From NCBI GenBank assembly GCA_022414725.1, contig CM039467.1:10258924-10322923 (forward strand): 64,000 nt of DNA, in the 5' to 3' direction. The notes under the pieces are model-generated. The model had not been told where the DNA came from. It was given only the letters and a program-made list of their open reading frames with translations, and searched no databases. This document shows positions 58,901 to 64,000 of this stretch, one piece after another. How positions within the stretch are numbered: the stretch's first letter is position 1; every line of letters starts with the position of its first letter. Both the position numbers and the translations under genes were made by a program. The stretch comes from Microglena sp. YARC (Eukaryota > Chlorophyta > Chlorophyceae > Chlamydomonadales > Chlamydomonadaceae).

Positions 58901-61447
58901 AGGTGTGTGTTTGGTGGGTGTACGTGGGTGTACGTGGGTGTAGGTGGGTGTTTGGTGGGTGTACGTGGGTGACTGGTGGGTGTAGGTGGGTGTTGGGTAA
59001 AACAAAAAATCTGACATGAACCAAACAACCAACAACAAAAACCTTGCGCCGAACACCCGACACATGGCCCCAACCAGTAAACACACCTCTAGGTGGGTGT
59101 AGGTGGGTGCTAGTTGGGTGTAGGTGGTTGTTCGGTGGGTGTAGGTGTGTGTTTGGTGGGTGTAGGTGGGTGTAGGTGGGTGTACATGGCCCCAACCAGT
59201 CTTTAACACACCTCCCCCTGAGTGTAGGTGGGTGTAGGTGGGTGTTCGGTGGGTGTAGGTGTGTGTTTGGTGGGTGTAGGTGGGTGTAGGTGGGTGTACC
59301 TGGCCCCAACCAGTCTTAAACACACCTCCTCCCGTTTTGCAACAGCTCAATGGTCGAGCTCGACGAAACAAGAAGGTGCAGGGTTCAAATCAGGGTACTA
59401 CTTTTTGTCAAATTTGACAGCGCTTAAAGCCCACAAACGTCAAATTTCTCAGCGCTTATTAGTGCAAAGAGCGCAAAAACTGGGTGCTGCACCCACAGGG
59501 GGTTGAAAAACCTGCGCGACACGCGCAGTGGGGCTAAAAAAGCGTGCGCATAACACGCTGTCGCGCGCGCTTTGTAGAACCCTGGTTCAAATCCCTTGCG
59601 CTTTAGTTTTTGCGGTCGCTGTTCTTTACCACTGTAAGACGGGGCTCCCTATAAGGTGATGATAACGCCTGGTGGGGCGTGTTAAGGGAGCCCGTCGTAC
59701 GCGGGTGGGGAGCGGTCTCCTACCTCAACTGGACAAGCTACCATCGCGGTAGACGACGACCTGCAACGCCAAGAGCGACCGAAGGGGGAGTCGAACCCCC
59801 GACTCTTCATTCTTTAGCGATCTGGTCTAGGCTCCCTATATACCACCCCCCCCATCAGGCGTTCTCATACTACACCCCTGTAGCCAGTCTCCATCTTCTT
59901 CAGTGTGATGTCCTAGCTTGGTAGCTGCTGCATGTTATATGCAGCAGCAGCCTCAGACCCATTGGGCAAAGGAGCAGCAGCAGCAGCAGACATGAACCAA
60001 CAAAGCAACAACCAACTCCTTGCGCCAAACACGAGACACATGTCATCAACCACTCTTACACACACCTGCAGCCAGAGCCATAATCTGTGCAGCAGCAGCA
60101 CCAGCCTCACACCCATAGAGCACGGGAGCAGCGTCAGCAGCAGCAGACATAAACCAAACAAGCAACACCTTACACTCAACACCTGACACCCGACACAAGG
60201 CCTCGACCACTCTTACACACACCTGCAGCCAGAGCCATACTCTGTGCAGCAGCAGGACCAGCCTCACACCCACAGGGCACAGGAGCAGCGTCAGCAGCAG
60301 CAGACATGAACCAAACAAGCAACACCTTACACCCAACACCTGGCACCCGACACATGGCAACAACAACTCTTAACACACACACGCAGCCAGTCCCCATCAT
60401 CATCTGTGTGAAGTCCTAGCAGGCCTATCATCTGTGCAGCAGCACCAGCCTCAGACCCATTTTGCACAGGCGCAGCAGCAGCAGACATGAACCAACACAG
60501 CAACAACCAACAACCAACACCTTGCGCCAAACACGAGACACATGGCCTCAACCTCTCTTACACACACCTGTAGCCAGTCTCCATCTTCTTCTGTGTGAAG
60601 CCCTAGCTGGCCCATCATCTGTGCAGCATCACCAGCCTCAGCCCCATTGGGCACTGCAGCAGCAGCAACGGAGATGAACCAAACAACTAACTCCTTGCGC
60701 CCAACTCCCTGGGCCCGACACAAAAAATCTTACACACACACCTGTAGCCAGTCTACATCTTCTTCTGTGTGAAATCCTAGTTGGCCCATCATCTGTGCAG
60801 CAGCACCAGCCTCACACCCATAGGGCACAGGAGCATCAGCAGCAGACATGAATCAAACAAGCAACAACCACCTCCCTGCGCCCGACAACCGACACATGGC
60901 ATCAACCACTCTTACACACACCTGCAGCCAGAGCCATAATCTGTGCAGCAGCAGCACCAGCCTCACACCCATATGGCACAGGAAAAGCAGCAGAAGCGGA
61001 GTTGAACCAAACAACTAACTCCTTGCGCCCAACTCCCTGGGCCCGACACAAAAATTCTTACACACACACCTGTAGCCAGTCTCCATCTTCTTCTGTGTGA
61101 AGCCCTAGCTGGCCCATCATCTGTGCAACAGCACCAGCCTCAGCCCCATTGGGCACTGCAGCAGCAGCAGCAGCGGAGTTGAACCAAACAACTAACTCCT
61201 TGAGCCCAACTCCCTGCGCCAAACACGAGACACATGGCCCCAACCTCTCTTACACACACCTGTAGCCAGTCCCCATCTTCCTCTGTTGTAAGCCCTAGCT
61301 GGCCCATCATCTGCGCAGCAGCACCAGCCTCAGACCCATTGGTTACAGCAGCAGCAGCCCGTTGTTGAGCATGAAGCTGTTTTTGCTGCTGTTGATGTTG
61401 CCGCCTGCATGGGTTGATCAACTTCCCTGGGCCAAGGTCAGGCATCC
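33169..61447 (-). CDS. SEC24: SEC24-like COPII coat protein, C-terminal 8 exons (5' part beyond window)
   Basis: SEC24 is the cargo-binding subunit of the COPII inner coat, acting with SEC23 and SAR1 at ER exit sites. Exons on the minus strand: 61,447-61,260; 55,842-55,654; 52,871-52,632; 50,641-50,519; 47,986-47,782; 44,562-44,350; 34,803-34,582; 33,390-33,169. Together they give ~532 residues: trunk (MPDLGPGKL; FYEQAAV...TGGAMYLYP), beta-sandwich (VRFYGRLYSDPSIPNLHH; AFQYTVVVPVEES; RLRVATYK), helical (LPRMVYALLRSPLLAP; AVYPSLSSWADPDN) and gelsolin-like region (SAPIFLLDAYIMVIVFYTSA; EQFMAHIHGEV). Order and spacing match the C-terminal half of SEC24. The zinc finger is upstream of 64 kb. All junctions shown are phase 0 (5/6 inferred). 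Exon 5 contains a one-base frame problem. The isoform is undetermined. Confidence 0.92.
33391..34127 (-). repeat. 5' junction array of the SEC24 terminal exon (5 decoy copies)
   Basis: Diverged copies of the acceptor plus first ~45 coding bases (minus: CGGACGAT / GTCCGTGAAGGATC ... GACATCTTCC) lie at about 33,497-33,541, 33,649-33,693, 33,787-33,833, 33,937-33,980 and 34,060-34,107. They are separated by GGTGGTGGTGGGTG-type intron minisatellite. Each retains CAGGTG- or CAGGCG-like acceptors. Confidence 0.88.
34128..34281 (-). mobile_element. degenerate type-ii tail retroposon in the last SEC24 intron
   Basis: Minus strand reads CTTGGTCACATAGGGCAAGG, then TTTTATCAGATGTTCCC and an eroded A-tail (T-rich 34,129-34,143 on plus). 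It is in the same orientation as the gene. Confidence 0.7.
34282..34581 (-). repeat. 3' junction array of SEC24 exon 7 and GGTGG minisatellite
   Basis: One decoy copy of the exon-7 end (plus GACGTACCAAGGGTGATCTTG at about 34,493) precedes the true end at 34,582 and is separated by a TTAGTTGGTT minisatellite. 34,282-34,430 is GGTGGTGG-rich. Confidence 0.8.
34582..34803 (-). CDS. SEC24: SEC24 exon 7: gelsolin-like domain
   Basis: 74 codons, phase 0. Acceptor CACCCAG|GTATTG, donor CCCTTG|GTACGT. LLRHSLSRASLSDMAIQ, APIFLLDAYIMVIVFY, YPPPQQSALRSAIGAIRHER and KITPL match the L.ls...l...G.YLLDdG...y.wvG ... L...I..lr..R.itP stretch of SEC24. It is separated from exon 6 by a 9.5-kb intron that is mostly 48-bp minisatellite. 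Confidence 0.9.
34804..36600 (-). repeat. 5' junction array of SEC24 exon 7 (at least 5 decoy copies)
   Basis: Copies of the exon start (plus: GATGGCCATGTCAGACAGGG followed by CTCAAGGAGTGGCGCAGCAATACCTGG) lie at about 35,070-35,125, 35,445-35,505, 35,650-35,705, 36,090-36,145 and 36,450-36,510. They are embedded in GAGGGTGATGAGAGGG-type intron repeat. Each preserves the CCCAG|GTATTGCTG acceptor. A copy of the middle of the exon (GATGCATACGTCGAGCAAGAAG) lies at 34,890-34,920. Confidence 0.9.
36600..42175 (-). repeat. 48-bp minisatellite, ~5.5 kb, in intron 6
   Basis: Unit GATGAGCTGGATCGAATGGG-AGGGGTGTAATAGGGTGATG-CGAGGGTT is 48 bp. It is nearly perfect at 36,650-37,010 and increasingly noisy from 37,100 to 42,170, with random single-base indels. 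Because 48 is divisible by three, long open frames appear on both strands (16-residue repeats); these are not genes. At 42,178-42,215 one diverged copy of exon-7 sequence marks the far end. Confidence 0.95.
42260..44349 (-). repeat. 3' junction array of SEC24 exon 6 with CACCACCGTCCTCCTTAC minisatellite
   Basis: Decoy copies of the exon end (plus: ACCATATTATCAGGATCAGC then CCACGCTGATAGCGATGGGT) lie near 42,486, 42,808, 42,985, 43,722, 43,990 and 44,157, each followed by GTGAACAGCTCTGAAGGGG (further exon sequence). Between them is a 24-30 bp repeat of CCTCCTTACCACCACCAGCA. A partial copy lies at 42,270. Confidence 0.92.
44350..44562 (-). CDS. SEC24: SEC24 exon 6: helical domain, LP..ALL motif
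   Basis: 71 codons, phase 0. Acceptor TTCCCCAG|GTTGAC. VDLAFSTAPPLARLPRMVYA, LLRSPLLAP and LVTAVYPSLSSWADPDNM match the L.LLPLY..ALLKSP.L...........YPRLY.L segment. The donor as assembled is AATATG|GTTAGG, weak at the fourth to sixth positions, whereas downstream decoy copies carry GTGAGT or GTAGGT. Confidence 0.9.
44563..46020 (-). repeat. 5' junction array of SEC24 exon 6
   Basis: Decoys of the exon start occur at about 44,740-44,855 (GCATGGTCTACGCACTTATG on minus), 45,115-45,225 (minus GTCTACGCTCTTGAAAACTG) and 45,470-45,690. GTGTGGTG-rich intron repeat separates them. An additional unit at 45,345-45,440 is not clearly from exon 6. Confidence 0.75.
46021..46170 (-). other. AT-rich unique stretch inside intron 5
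   Basis: A short non-repetitive interval (TTTTTTTTATAATTTTTAAT and similar) lies between the exon-6 and exon-5 arrays. It has no open frame or known motif. Confidence 0.5.
46171..47781 (-). repeat. 3' junction array of SEC24 exon 5 with CCACCA minisatellite
   Basis: Decoys of the exon end lie at about 46,490-46,560 plus 46,640-46,665, and 47,605-47,700 (plus: AGCAACTGGTCCCTAGGCAG; GACCAACCAAGTCCCGGAGC). The rest is a long ACCACCACCCTCATTC-type repeat, which produces a spurious His/Pro/Thr-rich frame of 377 codons. Confidence 0.85.
47782..47986 (-). CDS. SEC24: SEC24 exon 5: start of helical domain, one-base frame problem
   Basis: Acceptor CTCTGCAG|CTGGAA, donor TTTCCG|GTATGC. Frame from exon 4 gives LEVAKTPLDLYIGANTE...AARSKGPSAARLLLRDWL. 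Frame needed to enter exon 6 gives IVTDYLGPVARYFP. At 205 bases the exon is not a multiple of three, so one net indel separates these frames (likely 47,830-47,850). A second local shift is suggested because the duplicated copy at 48.2 kb reads TEAVVAVLMQN where this exon reads TELCGRANAKI. Both look like consensus errors or recent damage. Confidence 0.75.
47987..48640 (-). repeat. 5' junction array of SEC24 exon 5
   Basis: Copies of the acceptor and first ~80 coding bases lie at about 48,180-48,275 (plus TCTTGGCCACTTCCAGCTGC at its right end) and 48,445-48,500. They are separated by GGTGTGGTGGGTG repeats. The 48.2-kb copy preserves YTEAVVAVLMQN, more SEC24-like than the corresponding codons in the exon itself. 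Confidence 0.85.
48641..49180. other. AT-rich segment with ATATGATATC palindromes
   Basis: CATATGATAT and ATATCATATG words recur between 48,655 and 48,835, several being perfect palindromes. The rest has no frame or motif. It separates the exon-5 and exon-4 arrays and may be original intron sequence. Confidence 0.5.
49181..50518 (-). repeat. 3' junction array of SEC24 exon 4 (~7 decoys) plus CTACCGCCCTAG repeat
   Basis: The block GCACCCACCTTGTATGTTG...CCTCAGCCTGCGT...GAAGCTAGCGCCC recurs near 49,195, 49,628, 49,890, 50,093, 50,221, 50,326 and at the true end 50,511-50,575. Each has a donor-like AAG|GTGGGTG on minus. 49,250-49,580 is a TAGCTACCGCCC minisatellite derived from the same unit. 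Confidence 0.9.
50519..50641 (-). CDS. SEC24: SEC24 exon 4: beta-sandwich strands
   Basis: 41 codons, phase 0. Acceptor GTGTGCAG|GTTGCA, donor ACATACAAG|GTGGGT. VAFQYTVVVPVEESEDASSS with RLVLQRRLRVATYK matches the FQ.ALLYT...G.RRIRV.T segment of SEC24, with a short Ser/Gly insertion (EDASSSGGKGAS) where animal and yeast proteins have a tight turn. Confidence 0.9.
50642..51690 (-). repeat. 5' junction array of SEC24 exon 4 (~8-9 decoys)
   Basis: Units of ~120 bp contain GGGACCACAACGGTGTACTG then AAATGTAACCTGG (minus CAG|GTTACATTTCAGTACACCG = VTFQYTV) and the intron phrase GGGATTGAACTTGGGTTAAA. Copies lie near 50,735, 50,905, 51,040, 51,160, 51,280, 51,400, 51,520 and 51,640. Exon stubs end at GATGCATCAGGCTCAC. 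Confidence 0.93.
51691..52631 (-). repeat. 3' junction array of SEC24 exon 3 (5 decoys)
   Basis: Units contain TACCTGTACAACCGGCGTGT then GGTTTTGGGACAGCTCCCC and CAAACACGGCGCCCTTGTC. Copies lie near 51,716, 51,929, 52,107, 52,311 and 52,468, with the true end at 52,632. Each carries the CAG|GTA donor and up to 80 bases of exon. A G-homopolymer lies at 52,420-52,438. Confidence 0.93.
52632..52871 (-). CDS. SEC24: SEC24 exon 3: trunk end and beta-sandwich
   Basis: 80 codons, phase 0. Acceptor CACCCAG|GACATG, donor GTACAG|GTAAGG. DMYRRLSGLHASSGLLRIRT, VRFYGRLYSDPSIPNLHH and DSADTFAVDFDFDKG correspond to SEC24's L.R..G.....RIR.S.G......G.F......L..P.....F.V...D. A five-copy 5' array and six-copy 3' array of its own boundaries surround it. 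Confidence 0.93.
52872..53770 (-). repeat. 5' junction array of SEC24 exon 3 (4 decoys)
   Basis: Copies of up to ~130 exon bases (plus: CAGACCACTCAATCGTCGGT then ACATGTCCT) occur at about 53,030-53,160, 53,225-53,293, 53,460-53,600 and 53,660-53,712. Each is followed by a G-rich intron stretch, ending in a ~35-base G tract at 53,740-53,768. Confidence 0.93.
53771..55653 (-). repeat. 3' junction array of SEC24 exon 2, AT-rich, ~94-bp period, at least 15 units
   Basis: Each unit carries ACCTGCGGCAACGCAGA-TCAT (minus ATGA-TCTGCGTTGCCGCAG|GT, the DESALPQ end and donor) followed by AT-rich intron. Five or six units from 53,886 to 54,470 are spaced exactly ~94 bp. Units further right are longer and diverged (up to 55,480). 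Unlike the other arrays this one is strongly AT-rich. Confidence 0.95.
55654..55842 (-). CDS. SEC24: SEC24 exon 2: second half of trunk domain
   Basis: 63 codons, phase 0 at both ends. Acceptor CTGTGCAG|GAC, donor TTGCCGCAG|GTACTA. DVSPETRMFYEQAAVAAASL, GVCIDLYAISS and SNSTGGAMYLYPST match the vWA-like trunk signature: FY..(A/L)A......(V/I)D(L/V)(F/Y)......TGG..Y.YP. Exon 3 follows directly in frame (DESALPQ|DMYRRLSG). It is the best-conserved exon of the set. Confidence 0.93.
55843..57060 (-). repeat. 5' junction array of SEC24 exon 2 (6 decoys)
   Basis: Copies of the acceptor and up to ~90 exon bases (plus: CATAAAACATGCGCGTCTC with CAGG(T/C)CCTG) end near 56,180, 56,360, 56,540, 56,663, 56,900 and 57,053. 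Copies at 56.1-56.5 keep FYEQAAVAAASLGVCID intact; the more distal ones retain only the first 25-40 bases. Confidence 0.95.
57060..59333 (-). repeat. GGTGGGTGTA minisatellite in intron 1
   Basis: Repeats of GGTGGGTGTAGGTGTGTGTT-CGGT type extend the intron side of the exon-2 array. They give spurious HPPTPTYTH frames of up to 383 codons on the minus strand. Fragments of exon-1 intron (CATGGCCCCAACCAGT...ACACACCT) are embedded at 59,060-59,090, 59,185-59,215 and 59,300-59,330. Confidence 0.93.
59340..59640 (+). repeat. dispersed SINE-like repeat with tRNA-like A and B boxes, copy 2
   Basis: CAGCTCAATGG at ~59,343 fits a pol III A box and GGGTTCAAATC at ~59,380 fits a B box, spaced as in a tRNA, but the acceptor and T stems do not pair. 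The body (TTTGACAGCGCTTAAAGC... CTGGGTGCTGCACCCACAGG) matches the inverse of 31,591-31,790. A second GGTTCAAATCC lies at 59,585. Confidence 0.65.
59654..59829 (-). mobile_element. 176-bp tRNA-related SINE with 11-bp TSD
   Basis: It is flanked by perfect GGCTCCCTATA at 59,643-59,653 and 59,830-59,840. On the minus strand the 5' part has a perfect T-arm/B box (GGGGGTTCGACTCCCCC), but no complete tRNA cloverleaf, so it is not a tRNA gene. The 3' end reads CGTACGACGGGCTCCC then TTAACACGCCCCACCAGGCG and TTATCATCACC, closely matching the LINE-B 3' tail at 20,203-20,245. Confidence 0.82.
59870..61259 (-). repeat. 3' junction array of SEC24 exon 1 (~8 decoys)
   Basis: Units of ~170 bp contain ACACACACCTG(C/T)AGCCAG then TCTGTGCAGCAGCACCAGCC (minus: exon 1 codons ...EAGAAAQMMGQLGL...WLQ|GTGTGTGTAAG), then the intron with ATGAACCAAACAACTAACTCC. 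Copies lie near 59,880, 60,062, 60,221, 60,375, 60,565, 60,739, 60,917 and 61,068. Confidence 0.93.
61260..61447 (-). CDS. SEC24: SEC24 exon 1 (of window): trunk, GPGKL loop and linker
   Basis: The acceptor CAACCCAG precedes GG|ATGCCTGAC. The exon enters with two bases of a split codon (phase 1) and ends CTACAG|GTGTGTGTAAG. MPDLGPGKLINP matches the SLP.lG.GkL.. element of the SEC24 trunk. A Gln-rich linker (HQQQQKQLHAQQ), an Ala stretch and AQMMGQLGLTTEEDGDWLQ follow. It lies where two arrays meet: copies of its first ~65 bases extend to 64 kb, copies of its last ~90 bases extend to 59.9 kb. The Gln-rich linker is the least certain part of the SEC24 alignment. Confidence 0.8.
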
Positions 61448-64000
61448 CTGGGTTGGGTGAGTAGGGTTGGGGTGGGTGGAGTTGGGTTGAGTGGAGTTGG
61501 GTTGAGTGGAGTTGGGTTGGGTAAGGATGGGTTGAGTGGAGTTGACGTTGGGGTGGTGGGGTGGAGTTGGGTTGAGTGGAGTTGGAGTGTGGTGGGATGG
61601 CTGCTGTTGATGTTGCCGCCTGCGTGGGTTGATCAACTTCCCTGGCCCAAGGTCAGGCATCCCTGTGTTGGGTTGGGATGGGATGGGTTAAATATAATTG
61701 AGTTGGGTTGGGTAGGGTTGGGGTGTGGTGGGTTTAATTGAATTGGGTAGGGTTGGAATGTGGTGGGTCGGGTTGGATTGAGTCGGGTAGGGTTGGGGTG
61801 GGGTGGGGTGGGTAGAGTGGAGTTGGGTCGGGTCGGGTTGAGATGAGTTGGGTTGAGTGGAGTTGGGGTGCGCTGTTGTTGCTGCTGCTGCTGCTGATGT
61901 TGGCACCTGCGTGGGTTAATCAACTTTACTGGCCCAAGTTCAGGCATCCCTGGGTTGGGTTGAGTAGGGTTGGGGTGAGTGGAGTTGGGGTGCGCTGTTG
62001 TTGCTGCTGCTGCTGCTGCTGATTATGTTGGCACCTGCATGGGTTAATCAACTTTACTGGCCCAAGTTCAGGCATCCCTGGGTTGGGTTGAGTAGGGTTG
62101 GGGTGAGTGGAGTTGGGGTGCGCTGTTGTTGCTGCTGCTGCTGCTGATGTTGGCACCTGCGTGGGTTAATCAACTTTACTGGCCCAAGTTCAGGCATCCC
62201 TGGGTTGGGTTGAGTAGGGTTGGGGTGAGTGGAGTTGAGTTGGGTAGGGTTGGGGTGTGGTGGCTTAGGTTGGGTTGGGTTGGGGTGGGGTGGGGTGGGG
62301 TGGGAAGAGTGGAATTGGGTTGAGTGGAGTTTCGCTTAAAGCTGGTGTTGCTGCTGTTGATGTTGATGCCTGCGTGGGTTGATCAACTTTAATTGCCCAA
62401 GGTCAGGCATCCCTGGGTTGGGTTGAGTAGGGTTGGGGTGAGTGGAGTTGAGTTGGGTAGGGTTGGGGTGTGGTGGGTTGGGTTGGGGTGGGGTGGGGTG
62501 GGGTGGGAAGAGTGGAATTGGGTTGAGTGGAGTTTCGCTTAAAGCTGGTGTTGCTGCTGTTAATGTTGATGCCTGCCTGGGTTGATCAACTTTAATTGCC
62601 CAAGGTCAGGCATCCCTGGGTTGGGTTGAGTAGGGTTGGGGTGAGTGGAGTTGAGTTGGTAGGGTTGGGGTGTCGTGGGTTAGGTTGGGGTGGGTGGGGT
62701 GGGTGGGGTGGGAAGAGTGGAATTGGGTTGAGTGGAGTTTCGCTTACAGCTGGTGTTGCTGCTGTTGATGTTGATGCCTGCGTGGGTTGATCAACTTTAA
62801 TTGCCCAAGGTCAGGCATCCCTGGGTTGGGTTGAGTAGGGTTGGTGAGTGGAGTTGAGTTGGTAGGGTTGGGGTGTCGTGGGTTAGGTGGGGTGGGTGGG
62901 GGGGTGGGGTGGGAAGAGTGGAATTGGGTTGAGTGGAGTTTGGCTTAAAGCTGGTGTTGCTGCTGTTGATGTTGGCACCTGCATGGGTTGATCAACTTTA
63001 ATGGCCCAAGGTCAGGCATCCCTGGGTTGGGGTGGGTAGGGTTGGGTTAAATTGAATCGAGTTGGGTAGGGTTGGTGTGTGGTGGGTTGAGTGGAGTTGG
63101 GTTGGGTTAGGATGTGTATTGGAGTTGAAGTTGGGGTGGTGGGGTGGAGTTGGGTTGAGTGGAGTTAGAGTGCAGTGTGGTGGCTGCTGTTGATGTTGGC
63201 ACCTGCGTGGGTTGATCAACTTTAATGGCCCAAGGTCAGGCATCCCTGGATTGGGTTGAGTAGGGTTGGGGTGAGTGGAGTTGGGGTGGGTGGAGTTGGG
63301 GTGGGTAGGGTTGGGTTAAATCGAATTGAGTTGGGTTTGGTAGGGTTGGGGTGTGGTGGGTTGGGTTGGGTTGGGTTGGGTATAATTGAATTGGGTTGAG
63401 TGGAGTTGAGCTTGAAGCTATTGTTGCTGATGGTGATGTTGAGGCCTGTGTGGGTTGATCAGCTTTCCTGGGCCAAGGTCAGGCATCCCTGTGGCCATGG
63501 GGATAGGAAGGTAGCGTGTAATAGGTGGTTGGGTTGGGTTGGGTTGGGTTGGGTTGGCTGGGTTGGGCTGGGTTGGGTTGGGTTGGGTTGGGTTGGGTTG
63601 GGTTGGGTTGGGTTGGGTTGGGTTGGGTTGGGTTGCGCTGGGTTGGATGGAGGTGTGGTGTGGTGGCTGCTGCTGTTTGTGTGTGGGTTGGGTTGAGTTG
63701 AGTGGAATTGGGTTGGGTCGGGTTGGGTTGGGCTGAGTTGAGTTGGGTTGGGTGGAGTTGTGAGTATGTGGTGGTGCGTGTTGTTAAGCTTGAACCTTTT
63801 GTTGCTGGTGTTGATGTTGAGGCCTGCGTGGGTTTATTAACTTTCCTGGTCCAAGGTCGGGCTACCCTGGGTTGGGTTGAGTAGAGTTGGGTGAGTGGAG
63901 CTGGGGGGTGTGGGAGGTTGGGTTGGGTTGGGTTGGGTTGGGTTGGGTTGGGTTGGGTTGGGTTGGGTTGGTTGGGTTGGGTTGGGTTGGGTTGGGTTGG
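61448..64000 (-). repeat. 5' junction array of SEC24 exon 1 with TTGGG minisatellite, reaches window end
   Basis: At least eleven decoys of the first 45-65 exon bases (plus: GGGTTGATCAACTT...GGCCCAAGGTCAGGCATCCC) lie near 61,625, 61,912, 62,042, 62,162, 62,373, 62,578, 62,783, 62,988, 63,210, 63,450 and 63,828. They are separated by GGGTT/GAGTGGAGTTGGG repeats. Pure (GGGTT)n runs occupy about 63,530-63,635 and 63,917-64,000. On the minus strand the repeat supplies an extended CCCAAC pyrimidine tract before each acceptor. Confidence 0.93.

Noticed and set aside
58220..59371. 383-codon minus-strand frame rich in HPPTPTYTH
   Set aside because: It is a translation of the GGTGGGTGTA minisatellite. 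Overlapping frames are equally open, with no start context or domain.
59764..59829. tRNA gene
   Set aside because: Only the T arm is well formed. No pairing acceptor stem or anticodon arm can be drawn, and the segment is enclosed by an 11-bp target duplication, so it is a tRNA-derived SINE.
63530..64000. Telomere at the right edge
   Set aside because: The GGGTT runs are interrupted by exon-1 decoys and the gene must continue to the right for its 5' half, so this is intronic minisatellite.
32540..64000. Exon-boundary arrays as pure assembly artefact
   Set aside because: Monomers within and between arrays differ in sequence, length and extent of exon included, and intervening unique inserts (SINEs, AT-rich stretches) break them up. 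A collapse or duplication artefact would give near-identical copies. Local errors are still likely.

Overview
This is a eukaryotic nuclear window. It has spliceosomal introns, poly(A)-tailed retroposons, LINEs, an LTR retrotransposon and abundant mini- and microsatellites. The one host gene I recognise is SEC24 (COPII coat). A LINE joining reverse transcriptase, RNase H and a C-terminal zinc/nuclease-like domain, a Ty1/copia element and the intron style suggest a green alga (Chlamydomonadales-like). That assignment is an inference, and I cannot name a species.

Layout. 0-4 kb: a ~180-bp satellite that reverses orientation near 1.69 kb, then unrecognised duplicated sequence. 4.2-20.25 kb: a nested pile of retroelements. 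The host is one broken LINE (LINE-B) whose coding pieces lie at 9.03-10.28, 14.92-17.94, 18.90-19.51 and 19.92-20.16 kb. Into it, or beside it, have inserted copies of a second LINE (LINE-A), a 967-bp retroposon and several ~100-bp 'tail-only' retroposons, many with readable target-site duplications. 20.25-21.77 kb: simple repeats and a palindrome. 21.77-29.89 kb: a Ty1/copia LTR retrotransposon (minus strand, 293-bp LTRs with two visible differences), itself interrupted by LINE-A. 29.9-32.5 kb: gene-poor, with a SINE-like repeat and a 204-bp tandem repeat.

32.5-64 kb is a single gene on the minus strand: the C-terminal ~532 codons of SEC24, running from the middle of the trunk domain through beta-sandwich, helical and gelsolin-like regions to the stop codon at 33,169. 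Eight exons (1.6 kb) are spread over 28.3 kb. The 5' part of the gene (zinc finger, first half of trunk) lies beyond 64 kb.

The main discovery is the organisation of those introns. Nearly every exon is flanked on BOTH sides by a tandem array whose monomers are copies of that exon's own boundary: the last or first 20-100 bases of exon, the splice site and the adjoining intron. The terminal exon does the same across its stop codon. Thus the introns are largely diverged decoy splice sites and exon stubs, and the true exon sits where two such arrays meet. All seven introns between recognised exons are phase 0 (one of them inferred, because exon 5 carries a frame error). This is direct sequence evidence for repeated tandem duplication seeded at exon-intron junctions as the force that enlarged this gene.
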